Shown here piece after piece: positions 1 through 7,565 of a stretch of DNA of 11,671 nucleotides. Each line of letters begins with the position of its first letter. Position 1 is the stretch's first letter. The stretch is from Verrucomicrobiales bacterium. Lineage in GTDB: Bacteria; Verrucomicrobiota; Verrucomicrobiia; Limisphaerales; UBA1100. The position numbers and the translations under genes were made by a program. The stretch covers positions 1-11,671 of the forward strand of contig WTHG01000520.1 in NCBI GenBank assembly GCA_011523245.1, read 5' to 3'. A model generated the notes under the pieces. It saw nothing but the letters and a program-made list of their open reading frames with translations, had not been told where the DNA came from and did no database searches.

Positions 1-2576
1 CCACCTAGACTGGCGCCACCGCCCTGTCCACCGCCTAAGCCGCCGCCGCCGAAGCCGCCGCCGCCGAAGCCGCCGCCGCCCATGCCACCCATGCCGCCGC
101 CCATTCCTCCCATGCCGCCGCCCATGCCGCCCATGCCGCCGCCCATGCCGCCGCCCATGCCGCCGCCACCAAAACTTCCGCCGCCCGTTGAACTAACAAC
201 AGAAATTTGTGGGACCTCAATAGGCGTTCCACCAGAACCTGTACCACTACTTGCAATGGATTTCAGGTCTGTAACAGTGATTTGGGTCTGGCGACCACTC
301 AGAGTCACGGCCCGTGGTGCTGATAGCAAATCAACACCATCACGCTGCTCGATAGCTCTTATGATCATCCGAAATTGAGGGTCAGTCAAAATACCAGTCA
401 CGGTTCCCAACGTGGGAATGCTTGGGTTCTTGCCAACCTGTTGACGCAATCCAGAGGTTAAAAGACCGTCTGTTTCCGCTGGGAGACTTACGGTCGGAGC
501 ATAACCGTAGGTCGCATTGCCTTGACCACCGGCACCAGCACCACCACCAAAACCACCAGCACCACCAACGGCAGAACCAGCGCCCCCTGCTCCAGATGGA
601 TCAATAGCACCCCCCTCCGGACCAACTCCAGGGAACACTCCTCCCTTGCCATCATTGAATGAAGGAGCCGAACCAGCCGAAACACCAACCTTGCCGCCAC
701 CCAGTACCCAGTTGCCCAAAATCCAATCGAACCCAATGGCTTTCGAATCATTTTGGGAAAACTCAGTGAATTTAGCCTCAATCTGAACCTGAGGAGTTTT
801 AGCGTTAAGAATCTTTATTGCGTCCTCTACTAAGTCCAATTCTGGGCGAGTAGCTCGAACAAAAAGCAAACCCAAACGATCGTTAAAAAATAAAGCCTTG
901 TTGTTTGGCGCACCACCCAATCCACCACCAAGAGGGTCAGCACCGCCTCCCAATCCACCCTGCCCTCCAAGTCCACCGCCGCCACCGCCACCTAGGACGC
1001 TGGTACCCAGTTCGACCAAACCACAAGCTACGAAGAATTCACGAACTAGCACTTGTATCTCAGCAGCAGAGGTTGTGCGCGTCACTCCAGCAAGACCACC
1101 TTCAGCAAATGCCGATGAAGCACTGCCCCCAATACCGGAACCTCCTCCGAGGCCACCGCCCATACCTCCGCCCATGCCGCCTCCGCCCATGCCACCCATG
1201 CCGCCGCCGCCCATGCCACCCATGCCGCCGCCGCCCATGCCGGCGTCCGCGCTAACATAGGTCACCCCAACAGACTGGAGACCCTGAATAAATGTGTCAG
1301 GATCGACGCGGTAGGTACGATTTTCCAAGCGAGGTCCCTCTACCGGTTGGTGAGAGAACATAATTCCATAATCTTTGATAGAATAGCCAATTGGAATGTT
1401 GGAAAGCTCTTTCAAAATTTCCAACACTTGAAAGAGTGACACATGGCGCAACGGCGGATCGATCGTGATCTGCACTTCAAGGCCGATATCTACAGACTCT
1501 TCTTCCTGCGGCTGAAAACCACCGCCCGCGAACGGGTCGTTCGGATCCTCACCAAAACCTGACGGATCCCCGAAACTCGGCCGAGCCAACACGCCTGTGT
1601 TGGAGTCGATGATGAAGTTCACCGCCTCGTCCAATTCCACGACCGCTCCGTGCAGTTCATTCACCATCTCGCGCAGCGAGATTCCTTCCGCGGATCCGGT
1701 AATCGGGAACCGGTCAAATTTTAGGTTATGCAACAAGCGATGAATGCGCATCCGACCCGTACCGGTGTAAATCTCATCCGGATAGGTGTTAGTCGGCGAG
1801 ATGTTGGCCAGCGGATTCGGCACCTGCAAATCCAAGTGAGCCGTCGGAGCCACCCAGTCCTTGGTGACATCCTTGATAGCATCACGCGAGGTCACGTCGC
1901 GCGCGGTGACCTGCAGCTTGTTTTTCGCCTCCTGCACTAGTACGAGGTAGTAGCTGGCGCCGCGGTTGGCCGGGTCTATCTTCAACGCCTGGCGCAGCTT
2001 GGACTCCGCCTGGTCGTAGCGGGCCATTTCGTAAAACAGTTTTCCGTCCTGCACGAGGGTGGCAGCCTGCAGTTTCTCATCGGCCACGCCCTTGACTGCT
2101 TCTATTGTCTCCTCGGTGGGCATCCGGCCGCGCAGCTTGGCCAAGCCGGCATCAATCTCGGCGAGCTTTTCGCGCGCGGTGATGTTGTTCGGTGAGATCA
2201 CCAAAATGCGGCTAACTTCCTTGCGCGCCTCGGACAATTGGCCGCTGGTGGCGTACTGCTCGGCTAGCGCCATGCGCACGCGAGTCAAACCCTCCAGCGT
2301 GGCGGCGCGCTCAACGTCGATCCCTTTGGCGCCGAGTCCCACTGACTCAACCTTCTTCTGGGCTTCCTCGTAGAGTTTGGATGCAGCGAGAAGGTTGCCG
2401 GTCGACTCGACCGTCTTGGCCTGCTCTAGCAGCTTGCCCAATTGTTGAATCTCACCCTGCCGCCGTATCGCCTCACGTGCCGCCGCGTCTGCGGCGGAGG
2501 ACTGAGCCTGCGCCGCGGGCGCGAGAACAGCAGCCATCAGGGATGCGAGAACGGCTATCTTCATTGCTTTGATCAT
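1..2576 (-). CDS. Secretin of type IV pilus / type II secretion type, Amuc_1098-like, C-terminus cut by window edge
   Basis: Outer-membrane secretin pore of a type IV pilus-like machine. The frame is open from ATG at 2576 to the left edge (858 codons and no stop), so the C-terminus is missing. Residues 1-24 look like a signal peptide (basic MIKAMK start, hydrophobic run, AQA before Gln25). Residues about 30-210 are helical and TPR-like (LFYEMARYDQAESKLRQAL near 178-196). Secretin N-domain-like segments follow at about 290-405, and 566-600 resembles the last N-domain (LFVRATRPELDLVEDAIKIL). The barrel signature DLLSAPRAVTLSGRQTQI sits near 746-763. Four Gly-rich insertions interrupt the fold, at about 442-478 (MGG repeats), 526-552, 660-693 and from 798 onward (MGG then GGGGF repeats). 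No good ribosome-binding site is visible; an in-frame ATG at 2564 is the alternative start. Codons are GC-ending in the first half and more T/A-ending later. The secretin family call is firm; pilus rather than secretion use is inferred from the neighbours. Confidence 0.9.
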   Translation of the reverse strand, partial: MIKAMKIAVLASLMAAVLAPAAQAQSSAADAAAREAIRRQGEIQQLGKLLEQAKTVESTGNLLAASKLYEEAQKKVESVGLGAKGIDVERAATLEGLTRVRMALAEQYATSGQLSEARKEVSRILVISPNNITAREKLAEIDAGLAKLRGRMPTEETIEAVKGVADEKLQAATLVQDGKLFYEMARYDQAESKLRQALKIDPANRGASYYLVLVQEAKNKLQVTARDVTSRDAIKDVTKDWVAPTAHLDLQVPNPLANISPTNTYPDEIYTGTGRMRIHRLLHNLKFDRFPITGSAEGISLREMVNELHGAVVELDEAVNFIIDSNTGVLARPSFGDPSGFGEDPNDPFAGGGFQPQEEESVDIGLEVQITIDPPLRHVSLFQVLEILKELSNIPIGYSIKDYGIMFSHQPVEGPRLENRTYRVDPDTFIQGLQSVGVTYVSADAGMGGGGMGGMGGGGMGGMGGGGMGGGMGGGLGGGSGIGGSASSAFAEGGLAGVTRTTSAAEIQVLVREFFVACGLVELGTSVLGGGGGGGLGGQGGLGGGADPLGGGLGGAPNNKALFFNDRLGLLFVRATRPELDLVEDAIKILNAKTPQVQIEAKFTEFSQNDSKAIGFDWILGNWVLGGGKVGVSAGSAPSFNDGKGGVFPGVGPEGGAIDPSGAGGAGSAVGGAGGFGGGAGAGGQGNATYGYAPTVSLPAETDGLLTSGLRQQVGKNPSIPTLGTVTGILTDPQFRMIIRAIEQRDGVDLLSAPRAVTLSGRQTQITVTDLKSIASSGTGSGGTPIEVPQISVVSSTGGGSFGGGGMGGGMGGGMGGMGGGMGGMGGGMGGMGGGGFGGGGFGGGGLGGGQGGGASLG
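9..185 (-). repeat. Tandem Gly/Met and Gly/Phe codon array inside the secretin gene
   Basis: Near-repeats of ATG followed by three or four glycine codons, then 15-base units of four glycine codons plus TTC. On the minus strand they read as MGG/MGGG repeats followed by GGGGF repeats. All units are multiples of three, so gain or loss of a unit keeps the frame. The array lies after the conserved secretin barrel signature, where a loop or gate insertion would be expected. Confidence 0.85.
1186..1233 (-). repeat. Two exact 24-base tandem copies in the secretin gene
   Basis: Two identical adjacent copies (1186-1209 and 1210-1233), each encoding eight residues of Gly and Met. They are part of the first Gly/Met insertion of the secretin. 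Exact identity suggests a recent duplication by slippage; the reading frame is preserved. Confidence 0.85.
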
Positions 2577-2680
2577 GATTGATTGAGTCGGTCTATTAAA
2601 TTGGTTGGTAAAAAAGTCGTCGTTGTCTGGCTGGGCCGGGTATCATGAGCGAGCGCGGGACTTTAGCACCCGATGTGCCA

Positions 2681-2736
2681 CCCTTGGCCAAGCGCTTGGC
2701 CCGACCGCAACCAAGCGGTCTGCGCTTGGCCAAGCG
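2681..2736. repeat. Inverted pair of an iterated palindrome forming a strong hairpin
   Basis: CTTGGCCAAGCGC at 2683-2695 is the exact reverse complement of GCGCTTGGCCAAG at 2722-2734, a 13-base stem. The 26-base spacer contains a further small stem (ACCGC 2704-2708 with GCGGT 2715-2719). The right arm is itself a perfect 14-base palindrome (CGCTTGGCCAAGCG, 2723-2736). The arrangement resembles a REPIN-like doublet. No T-tract follows, so it is not a classic terminator. Confidence 0.8.
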
Positions 2737-2860
2737 GAACGGTGGCGTGACCACGGCCCCACTTGCGTGACACTCACACACATGTCGCTTCTTTCGTCGT
2801 CGTTTCCAGCATCAATTCCATCACTCCACCGGCTTCCGGCGGAGTTGTGTCCGGAAACAG

Positions 2861-2890
2861 CAAAACCCCCTCGGGATACGAGGGGTTGTT
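2861..2890 (-). terminator. Probable intrinsic terminator after the pilM operon
   Basis: CCCCTCG (2867-2873) pairs with CGAGGGG (2879-2885) across a 5-base loop. Read on the minus strand, the stem is followed by GTTTTGCTGTTT, a modest T-rich tail. It begins about 47 bases past the stop of the Amuc_1099-like gene, in the right place to end a pilM to Amuc_1099-like transcript. The plus strand also has a short T-rich tail, so it may work in both directions. Confidence 0.55.
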
Positions 2891-2931
2891 TACGGTTGCA
2901 CGAAACCGGATTTTTTAACATCGATTGTTGG

Positions 2932-3732
2932 TTATTGCAAACGGATGGTGGTCCGCTTGGACGTTGAGGCGGTGGAAAGTACAACCTCGCTCTCGCTGAT
3001 TGCAACGATATTATGCATGTCTTCCGCAAAAAAAAGTTTTTCGCCCGATCGACGGTTACGAAACTGCTTGTTGTTGGGCGGATACGTAATATCTGCCGTG
3101 TAGCCGTCCACCCGCGAAAAGATCTCGCCCTTGACCACGGTGATGTCGTCGCTGCCGTCGCTCATGCGCAGCGTCAAAGACGTCGGGTCACTCAGAGAGC
3201 CGTTCACCTTGACGAGTGTAAAAATCTTGCGGATGTCCTCCAAGTTCTCGCCATCCACTGTTGTGGTCATCCGAATTCGGTCTTTTTTCCTCTCCTCCGC
3301 TTCACGGGTAACGGTAAACCGGTATCGAAGAACGTTGCCCGTCTGCGATACCCCCCGGAACTCCACCTTGGTGTAGAGCGGATAGGTCTTGGCCAAGCGC
3401 ACCGCGCCAGCGCCAATCTCGGTCCCCTTCTCCACCTTAAACACAGTGCCCTGCGGCGTCCGGCGCCACTGCACAGGGTTAAAAAGGTTGTGCGGATTGC
3501 TAAGAGTTAGAGGCTGGGCGTTATTAAGTTTGACCATCGATGCCGAGTAGCGTGACAAGTCGATTTCACCCAATTTAGATTTTCGCCCCCCACGATCACG
3601 GGCATCTTTTTGTTCCTGAATCGCCGTCTGCTGGGCGTCAGCATCATTGAACAGCGTAAAGGCCACATAACCCATTACCAACATGGCGATAGCCAATACT
3701 CCTTTCTCATAATGTTGCTTTAGTTGCTCCAT
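2932..3732 (-). CDS. Membrane-anchored pilus-assembly protein, Amuc_1099-like
   Basis: A 266-residue protein with one N-terminal membrane segment (about residues 11-28, GVLAIAMLVMGYVAFTLF), a short basic stretch, then a predicted periplasmic domain rich in beta strands with charged turns (for example DRIRMTTTVDGENLEDIRKIF). The start is the ATG at 3732; the stop is TAA at 2932. It sits 48 bases after the Amuc_1100-like gene and ahead of the secretin, the position held by Amuc_1099 in Akkermansia, and this order is the main reason for the call. By position and topology it could link the inner-membrane complex to the secretin, as PilP does, but no PilP lipoprotein signal is seen and the biochemical role is unknown. 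Unlike its three neighbours it has no Gly/Met-rich insertion. A copy of the CTTGGCCAAG palindrome is embedded at 3388-3397, coding for part of RLAK. Confidence 0.72.
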   Translation of the reverse strand: MEQLKQHYEKGVLAIAMLVMGYVAFTLFNDADAQQTAIQEQKDARDRGGRKSKLGEIDLSRYSASMVKLNNAQPLTLSNPHNLFNPVQWRRTPQGTVFKVEKGTEIGAGAVRLAKTYPLYTKVEFRGVSQTGNVLRYRFTVTREAEERKKDRIRMTTTVDGENLEDIRKIFTLVKVNGSLSDPTSLTLRMSDGSDDITVVKGEIFSRVDGYTADITYPPNNKQFRNRRSGEKLFFAEDMHNIVAISESEVVLSTASTSKRTTIRLQ

Positions 3733-3780
3733 CGTTGATCTTTATTTTTGAACAATTTTATTGTCTCAGAACGACTATCG

Positions 3781-5568
3781 TTATTCTTCAAGTTCAGCTA
3801 AAGCTGCATCAACTTCTTCCTGAGTGGGCTTATCATCCGGGTCATTATCAGAATGGCCAGTGATTTTCTCATCGTAAGCATCAAAACCGTCGCCGTCTTC
3901 ATCAACACCAATTAAATCATCATCGCTACCTTCTTCATCCTCAGTATTAGCCACTTCAATCGCATTCTCTAATGCCGCAAATGCGTCCGCACTGTCCTTG
4001 GACGGATCAACACGTTTTATGGAATTTACCCGCAAGGTCACCTTCAATGGACTTTCGTCCAGCAGCAATGATGGAGGACGCTTACGTTTCCTCTCCTCGC
4101 CAGCACCAAAACCTAAACCCTGCATCCCGTATGGCATAGTTCCATAGCCGGGCATACCGCCCCTTCCCATACCCATCGGCCCATAACCCTCGCGCATACT
4201 GCGGCCACCACCACCACCAAGAGACATTTCCTCTTCCTCTTCCTCTTCAAAATCATCAACAACACCAGTAGCCTCAATCACCGCAATATTTTTCACCACG
4301 AAAAACACAGGAGACTTGTAAAGTTCCTCCAAAGCCATTGATAGCTCTGAGCTGAATCCTCGGAAAGTCACCTCATAGGGCATCACACGGGAGCCAGGAG
4401 CCTCACCGACAAACTTCTTTACGTCATCAAGTTTGAATTTTGCATCCGGGAGATACTCTAATAAATCCTCCTCAGACATTTGCCCCCCCTCCCCACCTCG
4501 CATTATTTTAAGGCGTCTAATATTGTAAATTTCATGGATATTCGCCTTGAACAACGCCTGGCAAAGCGCCTCAATTTCTGCCAACTGATATGCCATAATT
4601 TCTCGTTCGTGGGACTTGAATTCAGGCTCATTCCAAGCCTTTGAAAAACTGAAAACGAATTCCTTGTCCTCTTCCTCAAATTTAGGTAGGCGAATCCGCT
4701 GATTTTTGCATTGCCGCTGCAGCCCGTAAACCTTGGTATGCATGAACTCAAGAAAAGTATTGTCATCCAAACCCACGCGAGCCACAGAATCGTCTCCACC
4801 AGCCCCCATACTTCCACCACCCATCATACCCATACCCGGAGGCATCATCTGTCCGGGTTGCTGTTGGTTAGGATATTGGTCAAGATCTCCCGTTTGCACC
4901 ATTGATGGGCCATTTGCTTGCTCCATCCCATTCGGCATCCCTGCATCAAAACCACCCCCACCGCCGCCTTCGATCACTACAACGACCTGACCTTTAGTAT
5001 AACCTGACCCACCATTTTCTACCTGTATAGTCTCCACACGATATTGATCGGGTGTATCTCCTCCCAAAGAACGAAGCTGCGGCTTGAGTACAGCTCCTTT
5101 TCCCTTACCGAGTCGATCATATGCCGTAGCCTTGAGGGAGTCTAAGTCCGCAGCAGTGTAACTGCTTCCGCCCGTCATCAGAGTTACAGAGAGAATAGCA
5201 CCCGAAATTGGATCAACCGCGACCCCATCAGGAATATCCAAAGGCGCAAATTTCGAATAGACCTTGGACAAGTGATTGGTAATAGCTAAGTGAGCATTCT
5301 CAACTAATGCTTGGTTACCATGACTCCGATCAGTAGAAATAGAAGGCGTATTAGTTAACCCGAAATTCTCTGGAACAGAAACCTCCTTGACGCCATTGTA
5401 ATTCCGAGTTTCTCGCTCCAGCTTCTCATTATTTTCTTCTCGGGCAACCTTGGTTGCACCGTACTCCATATAACCGTAAGCAACTAGGCCAAGTGCCACA
5501 AAACCTGCAATAATTAGGTCAAGGTTTCGCTTCAGCGCGGCAGGATTAATACTTATTTTAGAGGCCAT
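3781..5568 (-). CDS. Amuc_1100-like (PilO-like) periplasmic pilus-assembly protein with large insertions
   Basis: A 595-residue protein, much longer than Akkermansia Amuc_1100 (about 317 residues). A membrane segment near residues 15-33 (LDLIIAGFVALGLVAYGYM) leaves nearly all the protein in the periplasm. The Amuc_1100-like core is split: residues about 40-115, 265-340 (DDNTFLEFMHTKVYGLQRQC onward) and 395-433 (MPYEVTFRGFSSELSMALEE). Insertions are a two-copy GGSxYT beta-motif region (about 115-198), a Gly/Met/Gln-rich stretch (200-260), a poly-Glu run followed by Gly/Met-rich sequence (about 435-482), and an acidic tail with a DEDGDGFDAYDE loop at about 556-567 that fits an EF-hand or thrombospondin type 3 calcium-binding loop. 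The ATG is only 2 bases after the pilM stop, so translation is probably coupled. A PilO-like role is inferred from order and topology. Amuc_1100 is also known as a host-interacting surface protein, but nothing here shows that activity. Confidence 0.8.
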   Translation of the reverse strand: MASKISINPAALKRNLDLIIAGFVALGLVAYGYMEYGATKVAREENNEKLERETRNYNGVKEVSVPENFGLTNTPSISTDRSHGNQALVENAHLAITNHLSKVYSKFAPLDIPDGVAVDPISGAILSVTLMTGGSSYTAADLDSLKATAYDRLGKGKGAVLKPQLRSLGGDTPDQYRVETIQVENGGSGYTKGQVVVVIEGGGGGGFDAGMPNGMEQANGPSMVQTGDLDQYPNQQQPGQMMPPGMGMMGGGSMGAGGDDSVARVGLDDNTFLEFMHTKVYGLQRQCKNQRIRLPKFEEEDKEFVFSFSKAWNEPEFKSHEREIMAYQLAEIEALCQALFKANIHEIYNIRRLKIMRGGEGGQMSEEDLLEYLPDAKFKLDDVKKFVGEAPGSRVMPYEVTFRGFSSELSMALEELYKSPVFFVVKNIAVIEATGVVDDFEEEEEEEMSLGGGGGRSMREGYGPMGMGRGGMPGYGTMPYGMQGLGFGAGEERKRKRPPSLLLDESPLKVTLRVNSIKRVDPSKDSADAFAALENAIEVANTEDEEGSDDDLIGVDEDGDGFDAYDEKITGHSDNDPDDKPTQEEVDAALAELEE

Positions 5569-5570
5569 AA

Positions 5571-7565
5571 TTAAAGTTCAATGGGTTCACGTAATACAAG
5601 GTCGAGACCAAAAAGGAGTGTCTTAATTCTCGCCTTGTCCTCAGCGGTTTTATCCGCTTGCACCTCCTCGATCATCTGTTTTTCGTCTTCATTAAGATCC
5701 CCCCACTTAGTCTCGTTGTAGTCGAACATGTTGCTATTCTTTAAATTGTCCACAAGGTTTTTCTTCAAAGCGATGTTCGCCGTCGGATTTACATCGCGAA
5801 GATCTATTGCCTTGCAAACAACTCTCAAAGGTTTCTCCACCGATCCAACAACATTCAATAAGTTAGTGTCGCCGCCCATCATCATTCCGCCCATCATTCC
5901 AGGCATCATGCCATAAGGATTCATCATACCCGGGCTCATTCCAGCAGGATTACCAGGCTCTCCGGCTACTACAGGGGCACTGCCCATTGGAGGCATTCCA
6001 TAACCCGGCATCATTCCAGGCATCATCATTCCCATTCCCATTCCCATTCCCATTCCCATTCCCATTCCCATTCCCATTCCCATGTCTTCAAAATCCATAT
6101 CATCGGCATCCCGTTTATTGAAAGCAGCCACCCAAACCCCGACCTGCTTGCCGTACTGATTTCTCATACTGCTCTCCGTTTTAATCATTGCTTTACGGAT
6201 AGCCGTAAGTACCTCTGCCCAAAGAAACCGGTCTTCTATCCAATTGTTGAATTGATTAGCTTCTTTAATCGATTTCTCCACTTCCCCAAGTGTGTTTTGA
6301 AGTTTAGAATGAGGCAGCTTGTATTGTGGGCTCAAGTTGGACAGTTGCTGTATTTCTGATTCCTGAGCAGCCATGACGGTTTTGTTGAAATAGACACCAG
6401 CCCATATCGCAGCAACAAAACAGGCTGCCGCAGCATAAAAATAAGGCTTTTTACGATGCAACTCCTGTTGCGTACGGGCACTGCTTGGCATCAGGTTCAT
6501 CTCCAGCGGACAGTTCGCTACCTCACGAACAGACAACCCTGCCAACTGGCCAAACGTATGGCCCACCTTCTCCAGCGCCCCCACATCTACTTCCTCGCCG
6601 ATCTCCATTCCCTGGAATGCGTTAAAATACTCGATTGGGACCTGCAATTTTTCTGCTAGGAACTCCGGTAGGTAAGGCATGATCGTCGCGCCGCCGTGCA
6701 GGAACAACCGCACCGGTTCGCTGCCGCCCTGTTGTTTCTGCCAAAATTGAATCGTCTGGTTCACCTGCACGTGCATACGGGTCATCACCTGACGAGCAAT
6801 TTTGGAAAGTGCCGCCTCGTGTGGGTCATCCGGTTCGGCATACGCGCCGCCCAAACCAACAAGACCCTTCTGCAACTTGATTTCCTCCGCCTGCGAAAAA
6901 CGCATCTTAGTTTCCGTGGCAAACTCCTGCGTGATGGAGTTGGCGCCGATGTTTATCGTGCGGAAGAAAAATTTCTCACCCTCAAAGAAGAGGACATGTG
7001 TGGTCTTGGCTCCGATGTCCAGCACCATGGAGCAGCCTTCGAGTTCGCTGTAGTTGTAGCGGAATGCGTTGACGAGTGCCGCCTGGGCCGTGTCGATCAA
7101 CTCCACATTCACACCACGGGCCTTGACCAGATCGATGATGCTGTTGGCCACCTCGCTCTTTAGCGCGGAGAGCAAAACCTCGATCTCACCCGACTTGGCG
7201 ATGCCCATCGTGTAATGATCCCATGCAGCCTCCTCCAGCGGAAAGGGAATGTTTTGCGCAGCCTCAAACTGAATCAACTGCGCCACCTTGGTGTTGTCCA
7301 CCTTCGGGATGCGCACCGGCTTGGAAAGAACCTGAAAACCGGGAGCCGCCAGCAGCGCGGTCTTGGCCTGAAAACCGGCCTCGTCGAACAACTCAGTGAT
7401 CGCCTTCTCCAGCGCCTTCGGGCGAGCTCGCTCACTCGCTCCCTCAAGACCAAGTGGCTTGACCCCGAAACGCACCAGTCTAACCCCAGACGAGGTTGGC
7501 TCGAACTCGGCCGCACGCAAAGTGCCGGCCCCCATATCCATTGCCAGAAACGTTTTAGAACTCAT
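5571..7565 (-). CDS. pilM: PilM actin-like ATPase fused to a PilN-like membrane domain, Amuc_1101-like
   Basis: A 664-residue protein. Residues 1 to about 360 are PilM: an N-terminal nucleotide-binding motif (AMDMGAGTLRAAEF), a second phosphate motif at about 180-190 (MVLDIGAKTTHVLFFEG) and an adenosine-side motif near 289-300 (LHGGATIMPYLPEFL). PilM normally ends near 350 residues. Here a membrane segment (about 374-392) and a downstream helix-rich domain follow, the layout of PilN, so this is a natural PilM-PilN fusion. Residues about 495-560 hold nine Met-Gly dipeptides and Met/Pro/Gly-rich sequence, and the C-terminal 100 residues return to ordinary sequence. The PilM part should be cytoplasmic and the rest periplasmic. 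It is first in the operon; the next ATG begins 2 bases after its TAA. The start is ATG at 7565 without a strong Shine-Dalgarno. Wobble positions are GC-rich for the PilM half and AT-richer after about position 6650. Confidence 0.9.
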   Translation of the reverse strand: MSSKTFLAMDMGAGTLRAAEFEPTSSGVRLVRFGVKPLGLEGASERARPKALEKAITELFDEAGFQAKTALLAAPGFQVLSKPVRIPKVDNTKVAQLIQFEAAQNIPFPLEEAAWDHYTMGIAKSGEIEVLLSALKSEVANSIIDLVKARGVNVELIDTAQAALVNAFRYNYSELEGCSMVLDIGAKTTHVLFFEGEKFFFRTINIGANSITQEFATETKMRFSQAEEIKLQKGLVGLGGAYAEPDDPHEAALSKIARQVMTRMHVQVNQTIQFWQKQQGGSEPVRLFLHGGATIMPYLPEFLAEKLQVPIEYFNAFQGMEIGEEVDVGALEKVGHTFGQLAGLSVREVANCPLEMNLMPSSARTQQELHRKKPYFYAAAACFVAAIWAGVYFNKTVMAAQESEIQQLSNLSPQYKLPHSKLQNTLGEVEKSIKEANQFNNWIEDRFLWAEVLTAIRKAMIKTESSMRNQYGKQVGVWVAAFNKRDADDMDFEDMGMGMGMGMGMGMGMGMGMMMPGMMPGYGMPPMGSAPVVAGEPGNPAGMSPGMMNPYGMMPGMMGGMMMGGDTNLLNVVGSVEKPLRVVCKAIDLRDVNPTANIALKKNLVDNLKNSNMFDYNETKWGDLNEDEKQMIEEVQADKTAEDKARIKTLLFGLDLVLREPIEL
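6031..6084 (-). repeat. Hexanucleotide microsatellite in pilM encoding Met-Gly repeats
   Basis: Eight perfect tandem CCCATT units (6031-6078) plus a ninth ending in CCCATG. On the coding strand they read ATG GGA repeatedly, giving nine Met-Gly dipeptides. Slippage would change the length by two residues without shifting the frame. Confidence 0.95.

Larger units (their letters stand above)
2577..2931. other. Spacer between the Amuc_1099-like gene and the secretin gene
   Basis: No convincing gene is present; the open frames here have no recognisable protein character and overlap repeats or the neighbouring gene. The spacer holds a terminator-like hairpin near 2867-2885 and a larger palindromic hairpin at 2681-2736. 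The secretin may therefore have its own promoter or be expressed by readthrough. I saw no strong -35/-10 pair upstream of 2576. Confidence 0.6.

Noticed and set aside
35..256. Ala/Trp-rich open frame on the minus strand
   Set aside because: It is a shadow of the GC-rich Gly/Met array in the secretin; the secretin frame continues through here with clear homology.
82..378. Met/Pro-rich open frame on the plus strand
   Set aside because: It is the antisense of the secretin repeats, open only because of the repeated GC-rich units.
2605..2967. 120-codon open frame in the spacer before the secretin
   Set aside because: It spans the palindromic hairpin and the terminator and runs into the end of the 2932-3732 gene; no protein-like features.
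6031..6084. Possible CRISPR-like or iteron array
   Set aside because: The units are 6 bases with no spacers and translate in frame as Met-Gly; it is a coding microsatellite.
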